Below are positions 19,341 through 26,845 of a stretch of DNA of 64,000 bases, one piece after another; the stretch's first letter is position 1, and each line of letters starts with the position of its first letter. The stretch spans positions 1 to 64,000 of IMG/VR virus record IMGVR_UViG_3300027763_000036. One strand, given 5' to 3'. A model generated the notes under the pieces. That model saw only the letters and a list, made by a program, of their open reading frames with translations. It was not told the origin of the DNA and made no database searches. Made by a program: the position numbers and the translations under genes. Source of the stretch: a virus.

Positions 19341-20547
19341 TAAAAACGGTAATGTATATGGTGGTGGATTAGTAGTAACTGGTCCAGATGGTAAACCTAA
19401 AACAACAGGAGGCGGGGGAGGTGGTTCACCATCAGGTCCTGCCGGGGGTGATTTATCAGGTACCTATCCTAACCCTGGTGTACAATGGAATAATGGGTTA
19501 TCAACATATAACACAAAGTATTATCCATTAACTTTAAATCCCGCTGGATATATTACAACTGCAGCTCTATCAGGTTATTTAACTATAGCATCAGCTGCAA
19601 GTACATATTATCCACTTACAAATCCTAATGGATTTATCTCAGGTATAACAAGTTCAGATGTTACTACAGCTCTTGGGTTTACTCCATATAGTAATACTAA
19701 TCCTTCTGGATTTATAACTTCATCAGCATTAACACCTTATCTTACAGCAGCAACTGCAGCAACAACATATTTCCCAATACCTACTGGTACAACATCAGAA
19801 TATATTAGGGGAAATGGAACATTAGCTTCTTTTCCTACTATACCTACAGTAACACCAGCAGCCTTAACAAAAACAGATGATACAAATGTAACTCTTACTT
19901 TAGGGGGAACTCCATCTACTGCATTATTACAAGCTACATCATTAACACTAGGATGGACAGGAACATTGGCTGATGGTAGAATTGCATCTGCCGCTACATG
20001 GAATGCTAAACAAAATGCTCTAGTAAGTGGTACATCCATTAAGACAGTTAACGGCAACTCATTGCTAGGTAGTGGGGATATAAGTACTAACCCACGAACA
20101 TTAGCTAGTGTTAATGGTAGCAACCTAACAGGTACAGCAAATCAAATAAGTGCATCCGTATTAATTCCTGCAAATACTTTGGTAACTAATAACACAATTT
20201 ATATTAAAGGTTTTATAAATAAGACAGCAGGATCAACTACTTCAACACCTCGGATATACATTAATAGTACAAATTCTCTGACAGGTGCAACTTTATTATC
20301 AACAGGGTTACCCATGAATGCTACTACTTATTTTCAAAGAATGGAACGTCACTTTTATTTTGATGGCACAAATCTAAATGGTTTAATTTCAAATAGTGGG
20401 GCAACCAGTGATATAACTTCCAATGTTATTACGTTGACTACATTCAATCCTGCCACTGCTTACTACTTAATTTTTGCAATACAAAATACATCTACTTCTC
20501 CTGATAACCTTGGTTGGAAACGCACAATAGTACAGATATATGATTAA
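19327..20547 (+). CDS. Tail fibre protein
   Basis: The product has 406 residues. A Gly-rich hinge (TGGGGGGSPSGPAGG) is followed by GDLSGTYPNPGVQW, a motif common in phage tail fibres. Repeats of about 30 residues follow, rich in Tyr-Pro-Leu and Thr/Ser (TKYYPLTLNPAGYIT, STYYPLTNPNGFIS). The C-terminal 130 residues form a beta-rich, probably receptor-facing domain. The repeat region suggests a trimeric shaft. Confidence 0.75.
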   Translation: MQLTDKNGNVYGGGLVVTGPDGKPKTTGGGGGGSPSGPAGGDLSGTYPNPGVQWNNGLSTYNTKYYPLTLNPAGYITTAALSGYLTIASAASTYYPLTNPNGFISGITSSDVTTALGFTPYSNTNPSGFITSSALTPYLTAATAATTYFPIPTGTTSEYIRGNGTLASFPTIPTVTPAALTKTDDTNVTLTLGGTPSTALLQATSLTLGWTGTLADGRIASAATWNAKQNALVSGTSIKTVNGNSLLGSGDISTNPRTLASVNGSNLTGTANQISASVLIPANTLVTNNTIYIKGFINKTAGSTTSTPRIYINSTNSLTGATLLSTGLPMNATTYFQRMERHFYFDGTNLNGLISNSGATSDITSNVITLTTFNPATAYYLIFAIQNTSTSPDNLGWKRTIVQIYD

Positions 20548-20683
20548 GATAAACGAAATTGAGTACACTATCACAGGACCTATTGAGGTCATAAGTGATA
20601 CACAGCTACACGTAGAAACTGATAAGGGAATTATTCTAGTAGATGATACAATGGATGTATATAAAGAATTAGTTTCTCAATAG
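20540..20683 (+). CDS. Small hypothetical protein
   Basis: The product has 47 residues: MIKINEIEYTITGPIEVISD, TQLHVETDKGIILVDD and an acidic helix. Short beta-rich protein overlapping the fibre stop by 8 bp. It could be a fibre-associated clamp or chaperone; not recognised. Confidence 0.6.
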   Translation: MIKINEIEYTITGPIEVISDTQLHVETDKGIILVDDTMDVYKELVSQ

Positions 20684-20706
20684 TTTGTTATCTGGATAAT
20701 TTTTAT

Positions 20707-20713
20707 TATATTA
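20707..20713 (+). promoter_or_regulatory. TATATTA motif
   Basis: TATATTA, 34 bases before the ATG at 20748, within a 64-base gene-free gap. Confidence 0.35.
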
Positions 20714-20747
20714 TAGATATAGTGTATATAATTAAAAACAAAAAGTC

Positions 20748-21218
20748 ATGGATATTTTAAATTTTATTTCTTGGATTAAAGCTGGTAATTACAGAAAAAC
20801 TCTTCCAACAGATGTACCAAATCTATTAGCAATTGGATCTAGAGATGTAACTAGAGATGATGCTTGGTTACCACTTGCTGTAAATGCATCACCTTTACAA
20901 TCATTATATGATAAAGGAGCAGTTACTCAAATTACTAGTGCTAGTACACAAGTTACACTTGATACACATTGTGGTGTTATAACAACTGTATCACTTACAA
21001 CTGCAGCAGGAGCTTCTGACACATTTCAATTTTATAATGATAAACTCTTATTAAGTTCAGTATTGTTAGTTTCATTAGAATATAAAGGAATAGCCGGTAG
21101 ACCTATAGTTAGAACTGATATTAGCAATGGTGTTACTAAAATTATTATTAGTAATACAGCTACTTCAGGTGCATTAAATGGTCTTGCAAAAGTTCACTTT
21201 ATGATTATTAACTCATAA
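20748..21218 (+). CDS. Virion structural protein, MDILN family
   Basis: The product has 156 residues. The N-terminal MDILNFISWIKAGNY is shared in part with the next gene (MDILNWIYLKTKN), and both continue with a Leu-x-Ile-Gly block and RGD/RDD-A patterns. The C-terminal part is beta-rich. The common N-terminus probably docks to the same virion site while C-termini vary. Exact position in the particle unknown. Confidence 0.65.
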   Translation: MDILNFISWIKAGNYRKTLPTDVPNLLAIGSRDVTRDDAWLPLAVNASPLQSLYDKGAVTQITSASTQVTLDTHCGVITTVSLTTAAGASDTFQFYNDKLLLSSVLLVSLEYKGIAGRPIVRTDISNGVTKIIISNTATSGALNGLAKVHFMIINS

Positions 21219-21226
21219 TAATTACA

Positions 21227-21862
21227 ATGGATATTTTAAATTGGATTTACTTAAAAACCAAAAATAAAATTAAAAAAACCTTTAATAACTCTTCTACAGA
21301 TTTAGTTATTCTTGGTGCAAATGTTGGTTTTGAAAATAGAGGTGATGCATATCAAAGTTATGGTATGACTGTTAATGATTTTATTAGTCAATCAGTACCC
21401 TATATTTTATATTCTGCAACTTTTTATGATACTACTACACAACCTAATGGAGGAGCGACAACTGCAAATCAAGTTAAAATAAACTCAACACAAAATTCAA
21501 CAGGATTTGCATTAGGAAGTAATAATGATATTGTAGTTAGTAATACAGCAACATATTTTCTTAGTTTATCTTTGCAACTATCTTTTACTGGAGGAGCATC
21601 CAATTATAATGTAACAGTATGGTATACAATTGATAATGTTATTGTACCTAATTCAGCATTTACATTTACAACTACAGGAGCCCAAAATGATCAAACATTA
21701 GCAGTAATTACAGATACCATAAAAATTAATAAGGGGCAAAGTATTAAATTTTACTGGTGGTCTCAAGCTACAGGAATGAAACTATTATCAACTGCAGCTG
21801 GAACTAGTCCTACAAGACCATTTTCTCCATCCGTAAACTTTAGTATATTTAATGTTGGATAA
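21227..21862 (+). CDS. Virion structural protein, MDILN family
   Basis: The product has 211 residues: N-terminal MDILNWIYLKTKNKIKK, then DLVILGANVGFENRGDAYQS YGMTVNDF and a long Thr/Asn-rich beta domain with a jelly-roll-like C-terminus (VNFSIFNVG). It starts eight bases after the previous gene, which has a related N-terminus. Likely a fibre or decoration protein. Confidence 0.65.
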   Translation: MDILNWIYLKTKNKIKKTFNNSSTDLVILGANVGFENRGDAYQSYGMTVNDFISQSVPYILYSATFYDTTTQPNGGATTANQVKINSTQNSTGFALGSNNDIVVSNTATYFLSLSLQLSFTGGASNYNVTVWYTIDNVIVPNSAFTFTTTGAQNDQTLAVITDTIKINKGQSIKFYWWSQATGMKLLSTAAGTSPTRPFSPSVNFSIFNVG

Positions 21863-21883
21863 TAAATTTAAAAATAAGAAATT

Positions 21884-22303
21884 ATGTCAATAGGAAATTT
21901 AAAAGATTATGGTAATAAAGGAAATAATTTTCCTTGGCAATTAAAAGTATTAACAGGGTTACAATCTACTTTTGATGAAATAGGAAAAGTAATTCAATTA
22001 TTAACAAATATAGAGGGATACACTAGTCTTTTACCAGGTATTTTAGCAAATACAAATCCAAACGCAAGAACACCTGTATTTCTTAAAGATACAGGAACAT
22101 TTACAGTTATTCCACAGTGTTATAGTCTTTCTATTACTAGTACGGGAACTGCTGCAGCACTTGTAAATGGCGCACCTTTAACTACTGGTCAATCTATTAG
22201 TTTTGATGCAGGTTCATTAAATAATTACTTTAATAATGGCTCTTTTAATGTAGACACAGTTACAAATTTTGGTGCTGAAGTAATAATTACTTATGTGTTT
22301 TAA
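21884..22303 (+). CDS. Virion structural protein
   Basis: The product has 139 residues: MSIGNLKDYGNKGNNFPWQL as N-terminal docking-like segment, a helix, then a beta sandwich-like C-terminus with FTVIPQCYSLSITSTGTAAA. Third member of the 20.7-22.3 kb surface-protein block. Function inferred from neighbours and composition. Confidence 0.6.
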   Translation: MSIGNLKDYGNKGNNFPWQLKVLTGLQSTFDEIGKVIQLLTNIEGYTSLLPGILANTNPNARTPVFLKDTGTFTVIPQCYSLSITSTGTAAALVNGAPLTTGQSISFDAGSLNNYFNNGSFNVDTVTNFGAEVIITYVF

Positions 22304-22304
22304 T

Positions 22305-22784
22305 ATGAAATATTTAGTTATTTTATTAGTCTTATTATCATCTTGCTCATTAGAAAGAAGATTAGAGAAATACTGTCCACTTTGTACACAAAAAGATAGT
22401 ACAGTAACTGTAATACAAATTAGAGATACTACAATTAATATTCCTGGAGAAACTGTATATATAGAAGATACACTATTCTGTGATTCATTAGGCAATGTAT
22501 ATGCTTCTAGACTTGCTGAAAAAGATGGAACTATCATTAAACTACAATCAAGAGTAAGAGATAACAAATACAAAGTAATTGCCAAAGTAGATACTATCTA
22601 CAGAACTGTAAGAGGCAATACTATTTACAAAACCAAACTTGTAACAAAAACTCAAAAACCACAAAAGATAAAATATATCCCAGGTTGGGTTAATTTCCTA
22701 GCATGGGTTGGTGGTATATTTCTGATTATACTAATCTTATACATACTATACAGATTGATAAAAAGTAAAATTATTATGTTATGA
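22305..22784 (+). CDS. Unimolecular spanin-like lipoprotein
   Basis: With ATG at 22305 the product has 159 residues. A lipobox (VLLSSC, Cys14) would tether the N-terminus to the outer membrane. The C-terminus has one transmembrane helix (WVNFLAWVGGIFLIILILYI). A periplasmic domain of about 100 residues lies between, beta-rich and starting with a coil. This is the layout of T1-type u-spanins, which fuse both membranes at lysis. It stands first in the lysis cassette, which supports the call. Confidence 0.72.
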   Translation: MKYLVILLVLLSSCSLERRLEKYCPLCTQKDSTVTVIQIRDTTINIPGETVYIEDTLFCDSLGNVYASRLAEKDGTIIKLQSRVRDNKYKVIAKVDTIYRTVRGNTIYKTKLVTKTQKPQKIKYIPGWVNFLAWVGGIFLIILILYILYRLIKSKIIML

Positions 22785-23050
22785 TAACAACAACAACAGC
22801 AAGCTTGGTGGTTCTAGCCATTGCAACAGTACTAGGAGTTATAGGATATTTTTTAAGAATGGTCCATACAGATGTAAGAAAAGTAGTAGAGGAACAAGGA
22901 AAATTAAAAGGTAAAATTGAACTTGTAGAACAAGAGAGCCGTTTAAAATATCAAGCAATTCAAGAACAAACACAGATTGAGCTTAAGAACTTAGCAAAAA
23001 ATGTAGGAGATTTGACAGATACTGTAAGACAATTGGTAACTCTTAGATGA
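22781..23050 (+). CDS. Membrane-anchored coiled-coil lysis-cassette protein
   Basis: The product has 89 residues: an N-terminal transmembrane helix (LVVLAIATVLGVIGYFL) and a long coiled coil (residues about 35-85). It overlaps both neighbours by 4 bp between spanin and holin-like genes. It may be a holin regulator or antiholin; the topology is all that is visible. Confidence 0.65.
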   Translation: MITTTTASLVVLAIATVLGVIGYFLRMVHTDVRKVVEEQGKLKGKIELVEQESRLKYQAIQEQTQIELKNLAKNVGDLTDTVRQLVTLR

Positions 23051-23322
23051 AAAAGTTTTTAATTATAATGGTTAGTGATGATAATGGTATAATATCTTCT
23101 AAAAGAGTATTAGGAACATTATGTGTATTAGCACTTGTAATATGTTTATTGATGAGTGCTTTTAGTAAAAGAACCATTGTTCCATCCGGAGATTTAGTTT
23201 ATTCAATTGCTGGATTTGCTTTAGCTTCTTTCGGACTAAGTACAATGGAAAAGGTAATGGGTAAAAAAAATGAAAAGAATGAAGTTGGATCTAACAAAAA
23301 TAGTACAGAAGAGATTGGATAG
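23047..23322 (+). CDS. Holin-like membrane protein
   Basis: The product has 91 residues. DDNGIISSKRVLGTLCVLAL begins the first of two transmembrane helices (about 20-40 and 52-68), followed by a polar, charged tail. Small size, two helices and position directly before the amidase gene (53-bp overlap) fit a holin. Confidence 0.65.
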   Translation: MKKFLIIMVSDDNGIISSKRVLGTLCVLALVICLLMSAFSKRTIVPSGDLVYSIAGFALASFGLSTMEKVMGKKNEKNEVGSNKNSTEEIG

Positions 23323-23926
23323 TGATCAATACTTTCCAGAAATTACAGAAAAGTCTCAAATTTATCTTCACCATACAGCAGGAAGTGGTGACGCAGTTGG
23401 TGTAAGTAGATTCTGGAACAGCAATGATACTAGAATAGCAACTGCATTTATTATTGGAGAGAATGGAGATATTGTACAATGCTTCTCATCTAAACATTGG
23501 GCATGGCACTTAGGTATAGATTCAGAAGACTTTACTAAGAATGGTGCAAAGTATCAGAACCTTAATAAACTTTCTGTAGGTATAGAAGTATGTAACTGGG
23601 GTCCATTGAAACTCCGCAATGGTAAATACTATAACTATGTAAATAGTGTAGTTAAACCTGAGAATGTTACAACATTAGAAACACCATTTAAAGGTACCAA
23701 ATATTGGTACAAATATTCAGATGCACAGATAGAATCTTTAAGACAATTAGTAGAGTATTTATGTGAAACATATAATATTCCCAAAACTTATAGATCAGAA
23801 ATTTGGGCTATTGATAAAGAAGCATTCAAAGGAGTACCTGGAATCTACACACATAACTCAGTCAGAAAGGATAAGAGTGATATGTATCCAGATCCTAAAG
23901 TAATAGAAATGTTAAAAAACCTATAG
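23270..23926 (+). CDS. N-acetylmuramoyl-L-alanine amidase endolysin
   Basis: The product has 218 residues of the Amidase_2 (T7 lysozyme/PGRP) family. IYLHHTAGSG gives the first zinc His (34/35), AWHLGID lies in the active-site wall, SVGIEVCNWG is the central strand, and YTHNSVRKDKSDMYPDP gives the second His and an Asp in place of the third Cys ligand. It cleaves the amide bond between MurNAc and the stem peptide. No signal peptide, so it needs the holin. An inner Met (residue 4) is possible as start. Confidence 0.9.
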   Translation: MKRMKLDLTKIVQKRLDSDQYFPEITEKSQIYLHHTAGSGDAVGVSRFWNSNDTRIATAFIIGENGDIVQCFSSKHWAWHLGIDSEDFTKNGAKYQNLNKLSVGIEVCNWGPLKLRNGKYYNYVNSVVKPENVTTLETPFKGTKYWYKYSDAQIESLRQLVEYLCETYNIPKTYRSEIWAIDKEAFKGVPGIYTHNSVRKDKSDMYPDPKVIEMLKNL

Positions 23927-23927
23927 T

Positions 23928-24086
23928 ATGAAATTTAGAAATGGCTGGCAAGCATCTGCAAAACAATGGGATAAACTAATGATTAGATTTAGAATATCTG
24001 CATTAGATATATTTTCGGTAGAAATAGATATATCTAGAAACTTTTACTTACTAACTATATTGAATCTAACAATTAAAAATAGATAG
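23928..24086 (+). CDS. Small basic hypothetical protein
   Basis: The product has 52 residues: MKFRNGWQASAKQWDKLMIR, then LDIFSVEIDISRNFYLLTIL NLTIKNR. Amphipathic and basic. It lies one base after the amidase stop and before a terminator, so it probably belongs to the lysis unit. Function unknown. Confidence 0.55.
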   Translation: MKFRNGWQASAKQWDKLMIRFRISALDIFSVEIDISRNFYLLTILNLTIKNR

Positions 24087-24111
24087 TCTATTTAAACTTC
24101 TCTAAGTAGGA

Positions 24112-24145
24112 TGATCCAGGTATATTAAGTACCTGGATTTTTTTT
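24112..24145 (+). terminator. Strong rho-independent terminator
   Basis: A perfect 9-bp stem, ATCCAGGTA (24114-24122) with TACCTGGAT (24130-24138), followed by eight Ts. It ends the lysis unit. Confidence 0.85.
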
Positions 24146-24178
24146 ATTTAAACTTGTTTTATTTAAACTTATTATATA

Positions 24179-24186
24179 TATATTTG
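24179..24186 (+). promoter_or_regulatory. Bacteroidota -7 element before the packaging genes
   Basis: TATATTTG, 26 bases before ATG 24213, just after a terminator. A TTG at 24154-24156 is the only -33 candidate, with a 22-base spacing that is longer than ideal. Confidence 0.4.
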
Positions 24187-24212
24187 TAAAAACTAATATA
24201 AATTAATGTCTT

Positions 24213-24491
24213 ATGGAAACAACAAACCAACAACCGGAAATGGAGATGACTCCAGAACAATTAGAAGAACAAAAGGAAAAAATGTTTGAGTTTTATAAAA
24301 GCTCAATGCCATACCTTAGAGCTCAATTAGATTATGAAGAAATGCTTTTAAAGATTGATGAAGTAAGATTCAAAAGATCTAGCATTCAGTATCAGTTTGC
24401 TGCTATGATGGCAAATCCTTCTGAAGAAGATGATCAAGAAGAAACATCTGAACCATCTAAATCTGAGGGAAGAAAGCTTAAAAGAGGATAG
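24213..24491 (+). CDS. Conserved hypothetical acidic protein
   Basis: The product has 92 residues: a Glu/Gln-rich start, a helical core (MPYLRAQLDYEEMLLKIDEV RF), and an acidic tail ending in a basic patch (GRKLKRG). First of a tight run of genes leading to the terminase. Possibly a packaging or assembly cofactor. Confidence 0.65.
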   Translation: METTNQQPEMEMTPEQLEEQKEKMFEFYKSSMPYLRAQLDYEEMLLKIDEVRFKRSSIQYQFAAMMANPSEEDDQEETSEPSKSEGRKLKRG

Positions 24492-24493
24492 TC

Positions 24494-24871
24494 ATGGCTC
24501 TAGTAAATCAAGTACAAAAGCGTGTAAAAATGCCTAAGTGGGATATTGTAAAGTTTCAGATTCTCACACACTGCTACATTAAGAGAATTAATCTTAGTGA
24601 TTCAGATCTTAATTGCTTGACTTTACTAAGTTTTAATGAACCAATAGAATTAACAGACTTTTGTTATGATGCATCTTCAGAAGAAGAACCAATATTTAAA
24701 TCTCCGCAAACTGTAAGAAACAGTGTAAATAAAGCTGAGAAAAATAATTTGGTAATTAAAGATGCATCTAACAAAAAGTTAATTAAACTAAATCCAGATT
24801 TAAAAATTCAGACAGAAGGAACTATTCTTTTAGATTACAAATTTTTAGGAGATGAATCCAAGAAAGGCTAA
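24494..24871 (+). CDS. Hypothetical protein with winged-helix-like pattern
   Basis: The product has 125 residues. KWDIVKFQILTHCYI and FKSPQTVRNSVNKAEKNNLV resemble a helix-turn-helix with a recognition-like helix, followed by strands (IKLNPDLKIQTEGTILLDYK). It overlaps the HU-like gene by 20 bp. A DNA-binding packaging or regulatory role is possible. Confidence 0.6.
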   Translation: MALVNQVQKRVKMPKWDIVKFQILTHCYIKRINLSDSDLNCLTLLSFNEPIELTDFCYDASSEEEPIFKSPQTVRNSVNKAEKNNLVIKDASNKKLIKLNPDLKIQTEGTILLDYKFLGDESKKG

Positions 24872-25226
24872 AAGAATTTATGAAATTGTTTCTGAAGATC
24901 TTAATATTAAAAAAGATTTAGTCGAAGACTTAGTAGAGTTTTATTATAAGGATGTAAGAAAGTCACTTACTAATTTAGATTATCCAAGAATAAATGTAGA
25001 TGGTTTAGGACATTTTGTTGCAAAACCAAGAATAGTATCAGGTTCTATTGAGAAAATTACTAAATCTCTTGATGCTCATGATACTTCTACATTTAAAGCT
25101 TACCACAATAAAAAAGCAATGGAAATTAAGTTAGATCTATTAATAAAATTACATTCAAAGATATTAGACCAGGAAAATAAAAGACAAGAATTTTTAAAAA
25201 CTAAATACAATGAAAAACGTACTTAA
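24852..25226 (+). CDS. HU/IHF-like DNA-binding protein
   Basis: The product has 124 residues. A helical start (IVSEDLNIKKDLVEDLVEFY YKDVRKSL) is followed by YPRINVDGLGHFVAKPRIV, close to the HU pattern 'v.l.g.G.F.v..R', then a basic C-terminal helix. The HU arm is short or altered. It may bend DNA at the packaging site or substitute for a small terminase; the fold call is moderate. Confidence 0.55.
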   Translation: MNPRKAKRIYEIVSEDLNIKKDLVEDLVEFYYKDVRKSLTNLDYPRINVDGLGHFVAKPRIVSGSIEKITKSLDAHDTSTFKAYHNKKAMEIKLDLLIKLHSKILDQENKRQEFLKTKYNEKRT

Positions 25227-25503
25227 TCTTATTTGGCAAAACAGATCACAAATATTTGAGGGAATTAAAAACTCAGTTATTAGAGATGAAACTGTAGAAG
25301 AAATTTCTAGACTCAGATATGATATCTGTGATGAGTGTCCAGAAAAAGGTAAGAAGTGTGCAGTAAAAGGTACAGCTCCATGCTGTAATGAATGTGGTTG
25401 CTCTCTTTCTTTTAAAACTAGATCACTATCAGCATCATGTCCATTGGGAAAGTGGGATGCTTTAATTACTGAAGAACAAGAAGACGAATTGGAAAAACTA
25501 TGA
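25210..25503 (+). CDS. Cys-rich zinc-binding protein
   Basis: The product has 97 residues with about nine cysteines in CDECPEKGKKC, PCCNECGC and a later SCPLGKW, enough for two zinc sites. It overlaps both neighbours. I recall similar Cys-rich genes upstream of terminases in Bacteroidota phages. Function unknown. Confidence 0.7.
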   Translation: MKNVLNLIWQNRSQIFEGIKNSVIRDETVEEISRLRYDICDECPEKGKKCAVKGTAPCCNECGCSLSFKTRSLSASCPLGKWDALITEEQEDELEKL

Positions 25504-26333
25504 GTATAGTATTTAATGCCAAGGATCATAGCTATAAAAGCAATGATGGCTCAGAAATTAATTGGATAAGTGTAACAACTTTGGTATCACATTTTAAGAT
25601 ACCCTTTGATGCTGAGAAAGTAGCAAAGAAGGTTTGTAAAAATAAAAGATCTAAGTGGTATGGCTATACTCCAAAAGAAATTGTATCTATTTGGAATGCT
25701 GAATCAGAAAGAGCAATGTCTCTTGGAACATTTTATCACAACCAAAGAGAAGCTGACTTATGTTCTTTAGCTTCAATAGAAAGAGAAGGTGTAACTGTAC
25801 CAGTGTTTAAACCAACAGATTTAAATGACGGTATTAAGTTAGCACCATCACAAAAATTAGAACCAGGCGTGTATCCAGAGCATATGGTTTATCTTAAATC
25901 AGCAGGCATCTGTGGTCAGTCAGATCTCGTAGAAGTTGTTAATGGTAAAGTAAATATTATTGACTATAAAACTAATAAAGAGATTAAGACTGAATCTTAC
26001 AAAGATTGGGAGGGAGTATCTGAAAAAATGCTCTCTCCTGTATCTAGTTTAGATGATTGTAATTTTAATCACTACAGTCTGCAGTTGAGTATCTATATGT
26101 ACATCATATTAAAACACAATCCTAAATTACAACCAGGGAAAATGTTTATTCATCATATAGTATTTGAAACAGAAAGTTTAGATAGATATGGATATCCTTT
26201 AACTAGTTATGATCATAATGGAGACCCCATAGTTAAAGATGTAGTACAAATGGAAATACCATATTTAAAAGATGAGGTAATTGCAATTATGCACTACTTA
26301 CATGATAACAGAAATAAAATTAAAAAGAAATGA
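25500..26333 (+). CDS. PD-(D/E)XK nuclease (Cas4/RecB-like)
   Basis: The product has 277 residues. GQSDLVEVVNGKVNIIDYKT carries the active-site Asp and the D-Y-K triad (IIDYKT), and HYSLQLSIYMYIL matches the downstream QLS-Y helix of Cas4/RecB-type exonucleases. An N-terminal His in LGTFYHNQREAD is a plausible extra metal ligand. It may process DNA ends for recombination or trim packaged DNA. It sits two genes before the terminase. Confidence 0.8.
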   Translation: MSIVFNAKDHSYKSNDGSEINWISVTTLVSHFKIPFDAEKVAKKVCKNKRSKWYGYTPKEIVSIWNAESERAMSLGTFYHNQREADLCSLASIEREGVTVPVFKPTDLNDGIKLAPSQKLEPGVYPEHMVYLKSAGICGQSDLVEVVNGKVNIIDYKTNKEIKTESYKDWEGVSEKMLSPVSSLDDCNFNHYSLQLSIYMYIILKHNPKLQPGKMFIHHIVFETESLDRYGYPLTSYDHNGDPIVKDVVQMEIPYLKDEVIAIMHYLHDNRNKIKKK

Positions 26334-26845
26334 TTGTAAAACTATTTGACATACAGAATGGTAAAGTAATTCCAACAGAACATTGCTATACCCTAAAGGC
26401 TCTTAAGGTGGTTATGGATAACTATCCTGATAATTACATTAAAATTTATCAGTACTTATTTTATATGACATGTCCTAACCCAGATTTAAATCCATTTTTT
26501 TATACACCGGATTTAGATAAAGAGTCTTTAATTCTAGATCAAATAGAAGCGGACTTTTCTACTGAAGATGATGATATATACACAGCCTTACAGTTTTGCC
26601 AGAGAATGTTTGAAACTCCCACATCTAGAGCATATAAAGGAATTGCATCCATGTTAGATAGATTAGGTAGATACATGGAAACTACACCTATCACACACGG
26701 GCGGGATGGTAATATTACAGCTTTAGTAAATGCTGCAAAAAACTATGAGGCAATTAGAGCATCATTTAAAGGTGCATATAAAGATCTACAAGAAGAACAA
26801 TCTAGTAGAGTAAGAGGTGGTATTGGAATGGCATATGATCAGTAA
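26330..26845 (+). CDS. Conserved protein next to terminase, possible small subunit
   Basis: The product has 171 residues, helical, with blocks LFDIQNGKVIPTEHCYTLKA, YKGIASMLDRLGRYMETTP and a Gly-rich end. It overlaps the nuclease and the terminase start (1 bp). The position and helical make-up suit a small terminase subunit, but the usual HTH is not obvious. Confidence 0.5.
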   Translation: MIVKLFDIQNGKVIPTEHCYTLKALKVVMDNYPDNYIKIYQYLFYMTCPNPDLNPFFYTPDLDKESLILDQIEADFSTEDDDIYTALQFCQRMFETPTSRAYKGIASMLDRLGRYMETTPITHGRDGNITALVNAAKNYEAIRASFKGAYKDLQEEQSSRVRGGIGMAYDQ

